Source: Agrobacterium sp. RAC06 (lineage in GTDB: Bacteria > Pseudomonadota > Alphaproteobacteria > Rhizobiales > Rhizobiaceae). Taken from it: a stretch of 64,000 bases of DNA. The stretch lies in the NCBI RefSeq assembly GCF_001713475.1, contig NZ_CP016499.1:124001-188000 (forward strand), given 5' to 3'. Positions 37,818 to 46,905 of the stretch are shown in pieces (positions within the stretch are counted from its first letter, which is position 1; each line of letters begins with the position of its first letter). A program made the position numbers and the translations under genes. The notes beneath the pieces are model-generated. The model was not told the origin of the DNA and searched no databases. It was given only the letters and a program-made list of their open reading frames with translations.

Positions 37818-38861
37818 TTACAGCATGCGATCGATGATGCTGATGCCGTTTTCGCGGAAGCTGTCCATGGTGGCGAGCGCCGGGGCCGCTTCCGAAAGGG
37901 TGATGCGACGGCCGATCAGGCGATCGGGTGAGAGCTTGCCGGAGAGGATCATGCGCAGCATGGCATCATAGCGCCAGGACTGCATTCCGTGGCTGCCATA
38001 GATCTCGAGTTCGTGGGCAATGACGCGCGCCATCGGGATTGCCGGTGTCGCGTGATCTGCCAGCATCAGCCCGACCTGAACATGGCGACCGCGTCGGCGA
38101 AGGTTGAGGATCGAGTTGCAGCAGGTCTGGGGATGGCCGAGCGCATCGACCGAGACATGTGCACCGCCGCCGGTCACATCACGCACTGCTTCGGAGACAT
38201 CGGCAACCGAGCGGCTGTCGATGGTGACGGATGCGCCGAGCGCCTTGGCGAGTGCCAGCTTGTCCTCGGCGATGTCGATGGCGACGACATTGGCGCCAAG
38301 CGCTGCACCGATCATGATGGCCGAGAGGCCAACACCGCCGCAGCCGTGCACGGCGAGCCACTCACCACCCTGGAGCCGGCCCTGGTCGACCACGGCCCGG
38401 AAAGAGGTGGCAAAGCGGCAGCCGAGGCTTGCCGCCGTCTCGTAGCTGATCTCTTCCGGCAGATGCACGAGGTTCTGGTCGGCATAGTCGATTGCCACAT
38501 ATTCGGCAAACGAGCCCCAATGGGTGAAGCCCGGCTGGAACTGTTCCTCGCAAACCTGCTGGTTGCCGGAGCGGCATTCCATGCAGTGGCCGCAACCGGA
38601 GACAAAGGGCACTGTCACGCGGTCGCCGACCTTGAACCGGCGCACGTCACGGCCGACAGCCGAGATCGTGCCAGCCAGTTCGTGGCCGGGGACATGGGGA
38701 AGGCGGATATCGGGATCGTGGCCCATCCAGCCGTGCCAGTCGCTGCGGCAGAGGCCTGTCGCCTTGACGGAGATGACCACACCGGCATTGGTCGGCGTCG
38801 GATCGGGCAGGGTGCGGATTTCGGGTGCTGCACCGAATGCTTCAAAATACATCGCCCGCAT
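37818..38861 (-). CDS. Zinc-dependent alcohol dehydrogenase
   Basis: Medium-chain dehydrogenase of 347 residues. Catalytic zinc ligands are Cys in [11 protein letters not shown] and the GHE of [10 protein letters not shown]; the structural zinc uses the cysteines of [17 protein letters not shown]. The Rossmann motif is [15 protein letters not shown] 38861 (MRAMYF) follows GGAAG. It lies 74 bp after the ABC ATPase gene, so is likely the last gene of that operon and may oxidise the imported compound. Confidence 0.88.
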   Translation of the reverse strand: MRAMYFEAFGAAPEIRTLPDPTPTNAGVVISVKATGLCRSDWHGWMGHDPDIRLPHVPGHELAGTISAVGRDVRRFKVGDRVTVPFVSGCGHCMECRSGNQQVCEEQFQPGFTHWGSFAEYVAIDYADQNLVHLPEEISYETAASLGCRFATSFRAVVDQGRLQGGEWLAVHGCGGVGLSAIMIGAALGANVVAIDIAEDKLALAKALGASVTIDSRSVADVSEAVRDVTGGGAHVSVDALGHPQTCCNSILNLRRRGRHVQVGLMLADHATPAIPMARVIAHELEIYGSHGMQSWRYDAMLRMILSGKLSPDRLIGRRITLSEAAPALATMDSFRENGISIIDRML

Positions 38862-38935
38862 GGGATATCTTCCAGATGCGAATGCCGCCCTTGCGGACGG
38901 CATTCCGACACAATTGCCCTTGGACGTCGTTTGCC

Positions 38936-39988
38936 TTAGTCGGCGAGCAGGATCAAGGCAGTCGGGTCGATCTTCACGCCCACGGTATCGCCAACGGTCG
39001 GCGGTCTGGTGCCGGGGTCGTTGAAGGTGTCGAAGGACAGTGTCTTGCCACCAACATCGATGCGTGTGCGGATAACCGAGCCGAGGAACTGGCTCGATGT
39101 AACCTGGCCCCGCACCGTGGCTTCATCCGCTCCTGCGAGCGTGCCGGCCTCCGGTCGCATGGCGAGCTGGATGGTTTGGCCGTTCGCCGTGGGGATCGTC
39201 TCCTTGATCGCCAGCGTCTTGTCCCCGATCTGCACGATGCCGGCGCCCTGATCGGCGACGACGGCATCCAGCACATTGAGCGTGCCGACGAAGGAGGCGA
39301 CGAAGCGGGTCGTCGGGCGGTTGTAGATCTCGAAGGGCGTGCCGATCTGGTCGGCCTTGCCGGCATTCATAACGACGATGCGGTCGGATATCGACAGCGC
39401 CTCTTCCTGGTCATGGGTAACGAAGACAGTGGTGATGCCGAGCTTCTGCTGGATCTGGCGGATCTCTTCGCGCAGCGAAACACGGATCTTGGCGTCGAGC
39501 GCCGAAAGCGGTTCGTCCAGGAGCAGGACCTGGGGTTTGGGGGCAAGCGCGCGGGCGAGTGCGACGCGCTGCTGCTGTCCGCCAGACAGCTGGTAGGGGT
39601 AGCGCTCGGCCAGATGTTCGAGGTGAATGAGGGAGAGCATCTCCTTCACGCGCGCCTCGATATCGGCTTTCGGCATGCCGGCGATCTTCAGGCCAAAGGC
39701 GACGTTGTCGAAGACGTTCATGTTGGGAAACAGCGCATAGGCCTGGAAGACCATGCCGATGTTGCGCTGGTTTGGCTTCAGGTTCGTCTGGTCCTTGCCA
39801 TCGACGACGATGGAGCCGGCCGACGGGGTCTCGAAACCGGCCACCATCCGCAGCACGGTGGTCTTGCCGCAGCCCGACGGGCCAAGGAAGGAGACGAATT
39901 CGCCCTTGTCGATCGCCATGTTGAAGTCGTGCACGACCTGCGTTGCACCGAAGGATTTCTTGAGGTTGTTTAGGGTCAGAAAGCTCAT
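38936..39988 (-). CDS. ABC transporter ATP-binding protein (PotA/FbpC-like)
   Basis: ATPase of a 2-permease importer, 350 residues. Walker [10 protein letters not shown] near 36, signature [15 protein letters not shown], Walker [13 protein letters not shown], and the H-loop FVTHDQEEA. The C-terminal TOBE domain (about 280-350) is typical of polyamine, iron and phosphonate importers. It follows the second permease gene by 12 bp. Confidence 0.93.
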   Translation of the reverse strand: MSFLTLNNLKKSFGATQVVHDFNMAIDKGEFVSFLGPSGCGKTTVLRMVAGFETPSAGSIVVDGKDQTNLKPNQRNIGMVFQAYALFPNMNVFDNVAFGLKIAGMPKADIEARVKEMLSLIHLEHLAERYPYQLSGGQQQRVALARALAPKPQVLLLDEPLSALDAKIRVSLREEIRQIQQKLGITTVFVTHDQEEALSISDRIVVMNAGKADQIGTPFEIYNRPTTRFVASFVGTLNVLDAVVADQGAGIVQIGDKTLAIKETIPTANGQTIQLAMRPEAGTLAGADEATVRGQVTSSQFLGSVIRTRIDVGGKTLSFDTFNDPGTRPPTVGDTVGVKIDPTALILLAD

Positions 39989-40000
39989 GAATTGATGTCC

Positions 40001-40783
40001 TCAAGCCTGGCGGGGGGCTGTTTTCTGGAGGCGGGAGACGAGCTGCATCAGGCCGAGGCAGCCCCAAGTGATGCAAAACGCTATCACGGCGAGAGCCGCC
40101 GGCTCATAGGCCCTGTTGGCGCCGAGCAGCTGCATGTAGGGGCCAAAGGCCGGCTTGTTCAGAAGGGCGGCCATCGTGAATTCGCCCATGACGATGGCGA
40201 AGGTGACGAATGCGCCCGACATGACGGCGACGGAGACATTCGGCAGGATGATGCGGCCGATGATCGTCGCCCAACCCGCTCCGAGGCTCTGGGCTGCCTC
40301 CGTCAGGGTGGCGACGTCGATGGTTCTCAAGCCCGTATCGACCGCGCGGTACATGTAGGGCAGGCCGAGCGTCGCATAACCGAACATGAGCAGCATGTTC
40401 GTGCCGGTGGAGGAGCCGGTTAGCGGCAGCCAGCTCGAGGTGTTATAGAGGCGGATATAGCCGAACACGACGACGATCGCTGGGATCACGAGCGGCAGCA
40501 GCGTGACGAATTCGATGTACGGGCGGAGGCCCGGCATCTTCAGCCGCACCCAATAGGCCGTGGGTACGATCAGGAATACGCCGAAGATGATGGTCGTCAG
40601 AGCCATCGTCACAGAATAGCTGAAGGTTTCCTGGAAGCGCGGATCGGCCAGAACCTTGGCATAGGCATCGAAGGAATACTCGCCGCGGCGCATCTTCAGC
40701 GAGAAGTTCGTCATGCCGATCAGCGGCAGGATGAAATAGAGAAGGCCGAAGATCAGCGCGGCCCAAGCCCAGAGACGTTTCAT
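40001..40783 (-). CDS. ABC transporter permease (PotC-like)
   Basis: Inner-membrane permease, 260 residues, about six helices. The EAA loop is LTEAAQSLGAGWATIIGRII, which contacts the ATPase. ATG 40783 (MKRLWAWAA) overlaps the upstream permease stop by 4 bp; the longer frame to 41101 lies inside that gene. Confidence 0.9.
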   Translation of the reverse strand: MKRLWAWAALIFGLLYFILPLIGMTNFSLKMRRGEYSFDAYAKVLADPRFQETFSYSVTMALTTIIFGVFLIVPTAYWVRLKMPGLRPYIEFVTLLPLVIPAIVVVFGYIRLYNTSSWLPLTGSSTGTNMLLMFGYATLGLPYMYRAVDTGLRTIDVATLTEAAQSLGAGWATIIGRIILPNVSVAVMSGAFVTFAIVMGEFTMAALLNKPAFGPYMQLLGANRAYEPAALAVIAFCITWGCLGLMQLVSRLQKTAPRQA

Positions 40784-41670
40784 TTCATCCACCTTTCGCT
40801 GCGGGCGCGCAGCCAGATGTAGAGGCCATTGGCAATTCCGGTGACGACGATCATGCCAAAGGCGAGCGCGTAGCCGAGATGGGGGTCGCCCAGGACGTCG
40901 CCGCGGATCTGGGCGAAGAGCAGGATCGGCACGATATTCAGCGAAGAGCCGGTCAGTGCGATCGCGGTTGCGACAGCGCCGAACGCATTTGCGAAGAGCA
41001 GCGCCATGGTGCCGAGTATCGAGGGCAAAAGAATCGGGAAGGCCACGAGCCGCCAGTATTGCGCATTGGTCGCGCCAAGGATCGAGGCCGCCTCGCGCCA
41101 TTCGCGCTTCAGGCCGTCGAGTGCCGGCGCGATGATCAGGATCATCAGCGGGATCTGGAAGAAAAGATAGGTGATCGTCAGTCCCCAGAAGGACAGGAGA
41201 TTGAAGCCGAGAAGGCGCAGATCGATGCCAAGCTGGGTCTTGAGGAAGACGGTCAACATGCCGACAGGGCCGAGCGTCGCGAGGAAGGCGAAGGCGAGCG
41301 GCACGCCGGCGAAGTTCGAGGCAACGCCGGAAAATGTAAGCAGCGGGCTGCGGATCCAGGCAGGCAGTCCGCCGAGAATGACCGCGGCGGCCACGCCGAA
41401 TCCGATCAGGCAGCCGAGAATTGCCGAGGCGAGACTGATCTTGATGGAGATCCAGTAGGCGGCCATGATCGAGGGGGTGAACAGGCCAAGCACATTGTCG
41501 AAGGTGAACGAGCCGTCCGGACGCTGAAATGCGCCGATGACGATCTTCATCGTCGGCATGATCAGGAAGAGAATCACGAAAGCTGCAAAGGGCAAGACCC
41601 CGAGCCAGTGAAGTGGAAGTTTCGTTCGTGGCCGTGCCTGATGGCCCGGGCTCACCGCCTCTGTCGACAT
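40780..41670 (-). CDS. ABC transporter permease (PotB-like)
   Basis: Partner permease, 296 residues. N-terminal helix at LHWLGVLPFAAFVILFLIMP, then five more; the EAA loop is WREAASILGATNAQYWRLVA. ATG 41670 (MSTEAVSPG) follows GAGGGGCAG. The gap of 98 bp to the binding-protein gene upstream holds a strong hairpin. Confidence 0.9.
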   Translation of the reverse strand: MSTEAVSPGHQARPRTKLPLHWLGVLPFAAFVILFLIMPTMKIVIGAFQRPDGSFTFDNVLGLFTPSIMAAYWISIKISLASAILGCLIGFGVAAAVILGGLPAWIRSPLLTFSGVASNFAGVPLAFAFLATLGPVGMLTVFLKTQLGIDLRLLGFNLLSFWGLTITYLFFQIPLMILIIAPALDGLKREWREAASILGATNAQYWRLVAFPILLPSILGTMALLFANAFGAVATAIALTGSSLNIVPILLFAQIRGDVLGDPHLGYALAFGMIVVTGIANGLYIWLRARSERWMK

Positions 41671-41720
41671 TCGATCTGCCCCTCTGTCCGTGTTTCGACG
41701 GATCTTCTTAAAATGCGAGC

Positions 41721-41752
41721 GCCGCCCCGACCTTAGAAAAGATCGGGGCGGC
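41721..41752 (-). terminator. Intra-operon hairpin after the binding-protein gene
   Basis: GCCGCCCCGA / TCGGGGCGGC, 10 bp perfect with a 12-base loop, between the binding-protein stop and the permease start. Such hairpins usually give more binding protein than permease by partial termination or 3' protection. Confidence 0.6.
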
Positions 41753-41768
41753 ACATCAAGGTCTCGAC

Positions 41769-42875
41769 TTACTGAACGTTGGCGCCGACGACGCTGTCCC
41801 AGCCCGCCGTAACGGCAGCCTTGTTGGCGTCGACTTCTTCGAGCGTCGGGAAGTAGGCCTTTTCGTAGGACTCAGCCGGCGGCAGGGCGTCGAGAAGGTC
41901 CTGCGGAACCTTGCCGGCCTTGACCATGGCGTTGAAGCGGGCCGGGTGGCAGTAACCCTTCAGCCAGCCGAGCTGACCTTCGTCGGAATACAGGTGTTCC
42001 ATCCACAGCTTGGCTGCATTCGGGTGCGGTGCATAGGCAGAGATGCCCTGAACGTAGACGCCAGCGAGAACGCCCTTGTCCGGAACGACGACTTCGACCG
42101 GCGGGTTGCCGGCGAGCGTGTCACGAGCGGCGAGCGCGTTGTAGTCCCACATGACGACGATCGGGGTCGCGCCCTGGGCGAGCGTGCCGGACTTGCCGAT
42201 GACAGGCACGAAGTTGCCGGCCTTGTTCATTTCGGCAAAGTAGTTCAGGCCTGCTTCACCGGCGTCCTTGCCGGCAGCTGCACCGGTTGCCATGCCGGCG
42301 GCGAGAACGCCGAGGATAGCCTGGTTGGAGGCGCGCGGGTCACCGGCGAGAGCGACCTGGCCTGCATATTCCGGCTTCAGAAGATCGGCCCAGTCCTTCG
42401 GCGTGTTGGCGACGAGGTCCTTGTTCACCAGGAGCGACATGACGCCGTAGTAGTCGCCGTACCAGTAGCCTTCAGCGTCCTTGATGTTATCAGGGATTTC
42501 GTCCCAGGTGGAGACCTTGTACGGCTGAAGCAGGCCTTCGGCCTTCATCTGCGGACCGAAGGCGAGACCGACGTCAACGACGTCAGGAGCCTGCGGGCCC
42601 TTGTTGTCCTTGTTTGCCTTGATGGCTTCGACTTCGTCGGCCGAGCCGGCATCCGGGTTCAGTTCGTTGACGGTGATTTCCGGATACTTCGCCTTGAAGG
42701 CGGCGATGACTTCGCCGTAGCCGCACCAGTCGTGGGGCAGGGCGATGGTGGTCAGCATGCCTTCCTTCTTGGCAGCTTCGATGAGCTCGGCGCTCGGCTC
42801 GGCATAGGCGACGGCCGAGCTCGTCATGACCAGCGCGGTCGTGAGCGACAGGAATTTGCGAAGATTGGTTGTCAC
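41769..42875 (-). CDS. ABC transporter substrate-binding protein (AfuA/PotD-like)
   Basis: First gene of the importer operon. The 368-residue protein has a signal peptide (MTTNLRKFLSLTTALVMTSS, cut near VAYAEP). The binding fold shows TTIALPHDWCGYGEVIAAFK, VVDVGLAFGPQMKAEGLL, YYGVMSLLVNKDLV and GATPIVVMWDYNALAARD. Related receptors take ferric iron, polyamines, phosphonates or sugar phosphates. The zinc alcohol dehydrogenase at the end of the operon argues for an organic substrate. Confidence 0.88.
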   Translation of the reverse strand: MTTNLRKFLSLTTALVMTSSAVAYAEPSAELIEAAKKEGMLTTIALPHDWCGYGEVIAAFKAKYPEITVNELNPDAGSADEVEAIKANKDNKGPQAPDVVDVGLAFGPQMKAEGLLQPYKVSTWDEIPDNIKDAEGYWYGDYYGVMSLLVNKDLVANTPKDWADLLKPEYAGQVALAGDPRASNQAILGVLAAGMATGAAAGKDAGEAGLNYFAEMNKAGNFVPVIGKSGTLAQGATPIVVMWDYNALAARDTLAGNPPVEVVVPDKGVLAGVYVQGISAYAPHPNAAKLWMEHLYSDEGQLGWLKGYCHPARFNAMVKAGKVPQDLLDALPPAESYEKAYFPTLEEVDANKAAVTAGWDSVVGANVQ

Positions 42876-43008
42876 TGTAGTTCTCCTCTTGTGTTGGAAG
42901 CGATGCGGTTCACTTATGTGGCCTTTGTTATGGTTATGTGACGGATATCGGCCTTGCCTGGTCTATCGATATTGGCCCGTATCCTGAACGATCCTCCGGT
43001 TTCTTCTC

Positions 43009-43884
43009 TCAGCCATGTCGGGGCTTTCGGAACAGGCGTGCCTGTTCGAATAGTCCTTCGAGGGTGTTCATTCGCTCGCGCGTCTCGTCCCAGGACGAGC
43101 TCTGCACGGCCTCGATCAGGGCTTCGACGACAAACAGCGTCACGACGGAGCTGTCCCATGCCGACGGCGCCTCGATATGGAGCTTGAAACAGTGGCGGGC
43201 ATGCTGTGCCACCGGCGACATCCACTGGTCTGTAAACACGATGATCTGCACGCCGTTGGCGCGCGCGACCTCCGCGAGCGTCGTCAGATCCGCCTCGTAG
43301 CGCCTGATGTCGAAGATCACGAGCACGTCGCCATCCTGCATATTGAGGACGTGCTGCGGCCATGAACTGGCATTCGATGACATCAAGGTCGTCCGGGGAC
43401 GGATGACCTGCATATGGGTGAAGAAGTATTCGGCAAGCGCCCCCGTGATGCGTCCGCCGACGAAATAGATGCTGCGATGGCGGTCGCCGATCAGACGAGC
43501 GGCTTCATCGAAGGTCGCCGTGCGCAGTTCTCCCAGCGAGTTGCGCAGATTGGCCATCACGGCTTCTGCAAAGCGATTGAGGATATGGCGATTGGGGGCG
43601 TTGGCGGCCCAACGATCGTGCTTGGCGATCGGGTTTGAGATCGTCGCCTCAAGCTCCTGGTGGAGATGCGCCTGGAATTCCGGATAACCCTTGTAGCCGA
43701 GCTTCTGCACCATGCGGGCGACTGTCGGGGTCGAGACGCCGGCATTCTCGGCAACGGTGGTGATGCTGCCCAGTCCGGAGACGGGGTAGTTCTGCAGCAG
43801 GCTTTCTGCCAGCTGCCGTTCGGCACGCGTCAGCCCGTCGAAATGGGCATGGATCACGTCCGACACCGTGGTCGACGCATTCAT
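43009..43884 (-). CDS. MurR/RpiR-family transcriptional regulator
   Basis: A 291-residue regulator. The N-terminal HTH_6 domain (about 8-80) includes LTRAERQLAESLLQNYP and ENAGVSTPTVARMVQKLGYK; the C-terminal SIS domain (about 125-260) includes SIYFVGGRITGALAEYFFTH and DGDVLVIFDIRRYEADLTTL. SIS domains in this family usually bind phosphosugars, though rhizobial members regulate other catabolic genes. ATG 43884 is preferred over TTG 43908. It sits between two catabolic operons; the paired motifs at 43973-44028 suggest it controls the rightward one. Confidence 0.9.
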   Translation of the reverse strand: MNASTTVSDVIHAHFDGLTRAERQLAESLLQNYPVSGLGSITTVAENAGVSTPTVARMVQKLGYKGYPEFQAHLHQELEATISNPIAKHDRWAANAPNRHILNRFAEAVMANLRNSLGELRTATFDEAARLIGDRHRSIYFVGGRITGALAEYFFTHMQVIRPRTTLMSSNASSWPQHVLNMQDGDVLVIFDIRRYEADLTTLAEVARANGVQIIVFTDQWMSPVAQHARHCFKLHIEAPSAWDSSVVTLFVVEALIEAVQSSSWDETRERMNTLEGLFEQARLFRKPRHG

Positions 43885-43972
43885 CAAGAACCGATTGACT
43901 CCCCTCAAGCCAGTCTGTCGCCAGCTTTTTTCGGATTAAGCCTCGCTGTCACAATTGAGTCAACTGGCCATT

Positions 43973-44028
43973 GAAGAGAATTTTTCAGTAGCGGATTGAC
44001 AGACGCTTAACCGTGAAGAATTCTCTTC
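43973..44028. promoter_or_regulatory. Paired inverted 14-bp motifs flanking a -35 element
   Basis: GAAGAGAATTTTTC (43973-43986) and GAAGAATTCTCTTC (44015-44028) are inverted copies: the second read on the other strand is GAAGAGAATTCTTC, one mismatch from the first. TTGACA at 43996-44001 lies between them. Candidate RpiR operators. Confidence 0.5.
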
Positions 44029-44068
44029 GAAAATAAGTTGGGCCAACGAGCCCTGGGGAACAATCAGC

Positions 44069-44839
44069 ATGCTCTTGAGGTCGGGGATCCTGACAGCGTC
44101 GGACGGTGAGGTAGTTGCAGTCGATAATGCGACGGCGACGAGCGGTCTCGTCTTTGTCTGCGAGCACGCATCTGCCGTGTTGCCGCCATCGGCAGGTGAC
44201 CTTGGCCTCTCACCGGAGGCACTGTCCAGCCATATCGCCTGGGATCCGGGCGCTCTGGAGATCGCCCAGCGCCTGTCGACCTCGCTCAACGGCCTGCTCG
44301 TCCACCAGCGTTTCTCGCGACTGATCTATGACTGCAATCGTCCGCCGGAATCGCCGGCGGCCATGCCGGAAAAGAGCGAGATCTACGCGATCCCGGGAAA
44401 TCTGAACCTCAGCCCGGCGGAGCGTTATGCGCGGACGGCGGCGCTCTACGTGCCCTTCCACGACCGGATTGCTGCCGAGATTGCGCGGATCGCCGGGGAG
44501 GGCGGCAAGCCCGTCATCGTAACCGTGCATACGTTTACGCCGGTCTATTTTGGCAAACCGCGCGAGGTCGAGATCGGCATACTCCACGATACGGACAGTC
44601 GTCTGGCGGATGCCATGCTTGAGGCCGCGGCCGGTGGTCCTTACCGTGTTGAGCGCAACTCGCCATACGGACCCGAAGACGGCGTGACCCATACGCTGCG
44701 TCTGCATGCGCTGCCGCAAGGCTTCGCCAATGTGATGATCGAGGTGCGCAACGACCTGGTTCGCGATGAAGCAGGCCTCAAGGCCATCTCCACCTATCTC
44801 GCGGACTTGATTTCAGGAGCGCTCGAAAGGGTCGCATAA
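44069..44839 (+). CDS. N-formylglutamate amidohydrolase-family hydrolase
   Basis: A zinc-dependent amide hydrolase of 256 residues, family FGase (HutG-like). Motifs: GLVFVCEHASAVLPP near 26, HQRFSRLIYDCNRPPES, VTVHTFTPVYFGKPREVEIG, and GFANVMIEVRNDLVRDEAG. Classic HutG cleaves N-formylglutamate in histidine breakdown, but no other hut gene is present. Here it leads a TRAP, ligase and dehydrogenase operon, so it may release glutamate from a gamma-glutamyl intermediate; that is inference. ATG 44069 follows GGGGAA. Confidence 0.85.
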   Translation: MLLRSGILTASDGEVVAVDNATATSGLVFVCEHASAVLPPSAGDLGLSPEALSSHIAWDPGALEIAQRLSTSLNGLLVHQRFSRLIYDCNRPPESPAAMPEKSEIYAIPGNLNLSPAERYARTAALYVPFHDRIAAEIARIAGEGGKPVIVTVHTFTPVYFGKPREVEIGILHDTDSRLADAMLEAAAGGPYRVERNSPYGPEDGVTHTLRLHALPQGFANVMIEVRNDLVRDEAGLKAISTYLADLISGALERVA

Positions 44840-44882
44840 CTATTCAAAACGCTGAGCAAACCAAAAATCAATGAGGGAACGG

Positions 44883-44945
44883 ATGCCGGCATACGAGATC
44901 ATGAGACGAAGACCGCTGATGCGGTCCGGGCAGGCGGTAGACTGA
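44883..44945 (+). CDS. Possible 20-codon leader peptide before the TRAP genes
   Basis: ATG 44883 lies behind the good ribosome site GAGGGAACGG and encodes MPAYEIMRRRPLMRSGQAVD. Its TGA overlaps the TRAP start codon (TGATG at 44943-44947). The layout suggests translational coupling to the small TRAP subunit. It could also be chance. Confidence 0.4.
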   Translation: MPAYEIMRRRPLMRSGQAVD

Positions 44946-45454
44946 TGCCGCAAGCCCTGAAAACCTACGTGCGTATCGTCGATGCCTTCAATCGCCGCGT
45001 CGGCCGGATCGTCATGTATGGCGTCTTCGTCATGATGGGCATCCTGCTCTATTCGTCCATCTCCAAAGGCCTGTTCCTGCCAGCGCACTGGACGCTGGAA
45101 ATGGCGCAGTTCGTCATGGCCGGCTATTATCTCTTGGGTGGCGCCTATTCGCTGCAGCTCGACAGCCATGTGCGTATGGACCTGCTCTACGGTCGCTGGT
45201 CGCCGAAGACCAAGGCGATCGTCGACGTGATCACGATCATGATGCTGTTCGTCTACCTGTTCTTCCTGCTCTGGGGCGGTGTCTCGAGCACCACCTATGC
45301 ACTGCAATATGGTGAAACCAGCTATTCTTCCTGGTCGCCCTACATGGCTCCCGTGAAGATCGTCATGGTTGTCGGTATCTTCCTCACCTTCCTGCAGGCG
45401 ACCTCGATCTTCATCAAGGACCTTGCCATTGCCATGGGGAGGCCGCTTGCATGA
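44945..45454 (+). CDS. TRAP transporter small permease subunit (DctQ-like)
   Basis: Four-helix membrane subunit of a tripartite ATP-independent transporter, 169 residues, typical length. Helices begin near MYGVFVMMGILLYSSI, FVMAGYYLLGGAYSL (with the DctQ hallmark SHVRMDLLYGRWSP after it), TIMMLFVYLFFLLWGG and MVVGIFLTFLQATSI. It overlaps the large subunit gene by 4 bp. Confidence 0.9.
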   Translation: MPQALKTYVRIVDAFNRRVGRIVMYGVFVMMGILLYSSISKGLFLPAHWTLEMAQFVMAGYYLLGGAYSLQLDSHVRMDLLYGRWSPKTKAIVDVITIMMLFVYLFFLLWGGVSSTTYALQYGETSYSSWSPYMAPVKIVMVVGIFLTFLQATSIFIKDLAIAMGRPLA

Positions 45455-46800
45455 CTGAGTTCCTCAGCTACGAAATGATCGCGCTCCTGATGTTCTCATC
45501 GATGATGATGTCGATGCTGACAGGGCAGCGTGTGTTTGCGACCATCGGCTTCGTCGGCGTCGTGGCGGCTGCCGTGCTCTGGGGCAATGGCGGCTTCGAG
45601 ATGGGCTTCTCGGCCGGCATGAAGCTGATGAAGTGGTATCCGCTGCTGACGCTGCCGCTCTTCATCTACATGGGCTATATGCTGTCGGAATCCGGCATCG
45701 CAGAGGACCTCTACAAGGCCTTCCATGTCTGGTTCGGTGGCATGCCGGGCGGTCTGGCGGTCGGCACGATCGGGTTGATGGTCGTGATCTCGGCGATGAA
45801 CGGCCTATCCGTCGCGGGCATGGCGATCGGGGCGTCTATCGCGCTGCCCGAACTGCTGCGCCGCGGCTACGACAAGATCATGGTCTCCGGCGTCATCCAG
45901 GCCGGCAGTTCGCTCGGCATTCTGATCCCACCGAGTGTGGTGCTGGTGCTTTACGGCATGATTGCCCGCCAGCCGGTGAGCCAGCTCTGGCTTGCAGGCG
46001 TCTTCCCCGGACTGATGCTTGCGACGATGTTCTGCCTCTACATCATCATCCGCTGCCGTCTCAATCCGGCGCTGGGTCCGGCCCTTCCCAAGGAAGAGCG
46101 TGACATGCCGATGCGCGAGAAGCTCAAGCTCTTGCAGGCGGGCATCCTGCCGTTCCTCATCTTCTTTCTGATGATGGGTCTCTTCCTGATGGGCATCACC
46201 AGCCTCGTCGAGAGTTCGGCGGTCGGTGCGCTCGGGGCTCTCTTTGCGGCCTGGTACAAGGGACGGCTCACCAAGGCGGTCTGGAACCGGGTGCTTGAGC
46301 AGACGCTCGGCATTTCCTGCATGTTCATGTGGATCATTCTGGCGGCCCTCTGCTTCGGTGCCGTCTTCGATGGACTGGGTGCGGTCAGAGCAATCGAGAA
46401 ACTGCTGGTCAATGACATCGGTCTGACACCCTGGCAGATCCTGATCATGATGCAGTTGTCGTTCCTGGTGATGGGCGCATTTCTCGACGATACGGCCATG
46501 CTGGTCATCGTCGCGCCGCTTTACATTCCGCTCGTCGGCAAGCTGGATCTGGGCATCGAAAACCCGCTGATCTGGTATGGCGTGCTCTACACGATCACCT
46601 GCCAGATTGCCTATATGACACCGCCCTTCGGTTATAATCTTTTCCTGATGAAGGCGATGGCGCCACCCGATTTCAGGCTGATAGATATCTATCGGTCGGT
46701 GATCCCGTTCGTCCTGATCATGATGCTCGGCATGGTGATCATCATGATCTTTCCACAGATCGCGACATGGCTGCCGAGCCAGATCTATCTCAGAGGTTAG
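45451..46800 (+). CDS. TRAP transporter large permease subunit (DctM-like)
   Basis: The transport channel, 449 residues with 12-13 helices. DctM features: PLLTLPLFIYMGYMLSESGI, VIQAGSSLGILIPPSVVLVL (the GxLIPPS motif), GAFLDDTAMLVIVAPLYIPL and YMTPPFGYNLFLMKA. Uses the ion gradient. Substrate is set by the binding protein at 46906. Confidence 0.93.
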   Translation: MTEFLSYEMIALLMFSSMMMSMLTGQRVFATIGFVGVVAAAVLWGNGGFEMGFSAGMKLMKWYPLLTLPLFIYMGYMLSESGIAEDLYKAFHVWFGGMPGGLAVGTIGLMVVISAMNGLSVAGMAIGASIALPELLRRGYDKIMVSGVIQAGSSLGILIPPSVVLVLYGMIARQPVSQLWLAGVFPGLMLATMFCLYIIIRCRLNPALGPALPKEERDMPMREKLKLLQAGILPFLIFFLMMGLFLMGITSLVESSAVGALGALFAAWYKGRLTKAVWNRVLEQTLGISCMFMWIILAALCFGAVFDGLGAVRAIEKLLVNDIGLTPWQILIMMQLSFLVMGAFLDDTAMLVIVAPLYIPLVGKLDLGIENPLIWYGVLYTITCQIAYMTPPFGYNLFLMKAMAPPDFRLIDIYRSVIPFVLIMMLGMVIIMIFPQIATWLPSQIYLRG

Positions 46801-46816
46801 CGTTCGAATGAAAAGA

Positions 46817-46872
46817 GGCCCGGCAAACGGGCCCGGCACCAGGACTACCCGCCGGACCTCAGGTCCTGCGGG
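46817..46872 (+). terminator. Two hairpins between TRAP permease and binding-protein genes
   Basis: GGCCCG / CGGGCC (46817-46833) and the larger near-palindrome CCCGCCGGACCT / AGGTCCTGCGGG (46848-46872). Placement before the binding-protein gene suggests differential expression within the operon. Confidence 0.5.
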
Positions 46873-46905
46873 CTTCAAAAGAAACGAAGAACAGAGGGAA
46901 ACAAC

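Noticed and set aside
44069..44839. HutG of a histidine-utilisation operon
   Set aside because: No hutH, hutU, hutI or hutF nearby; the genes around it form a TRAP/ligase/dehydrogenase operon.
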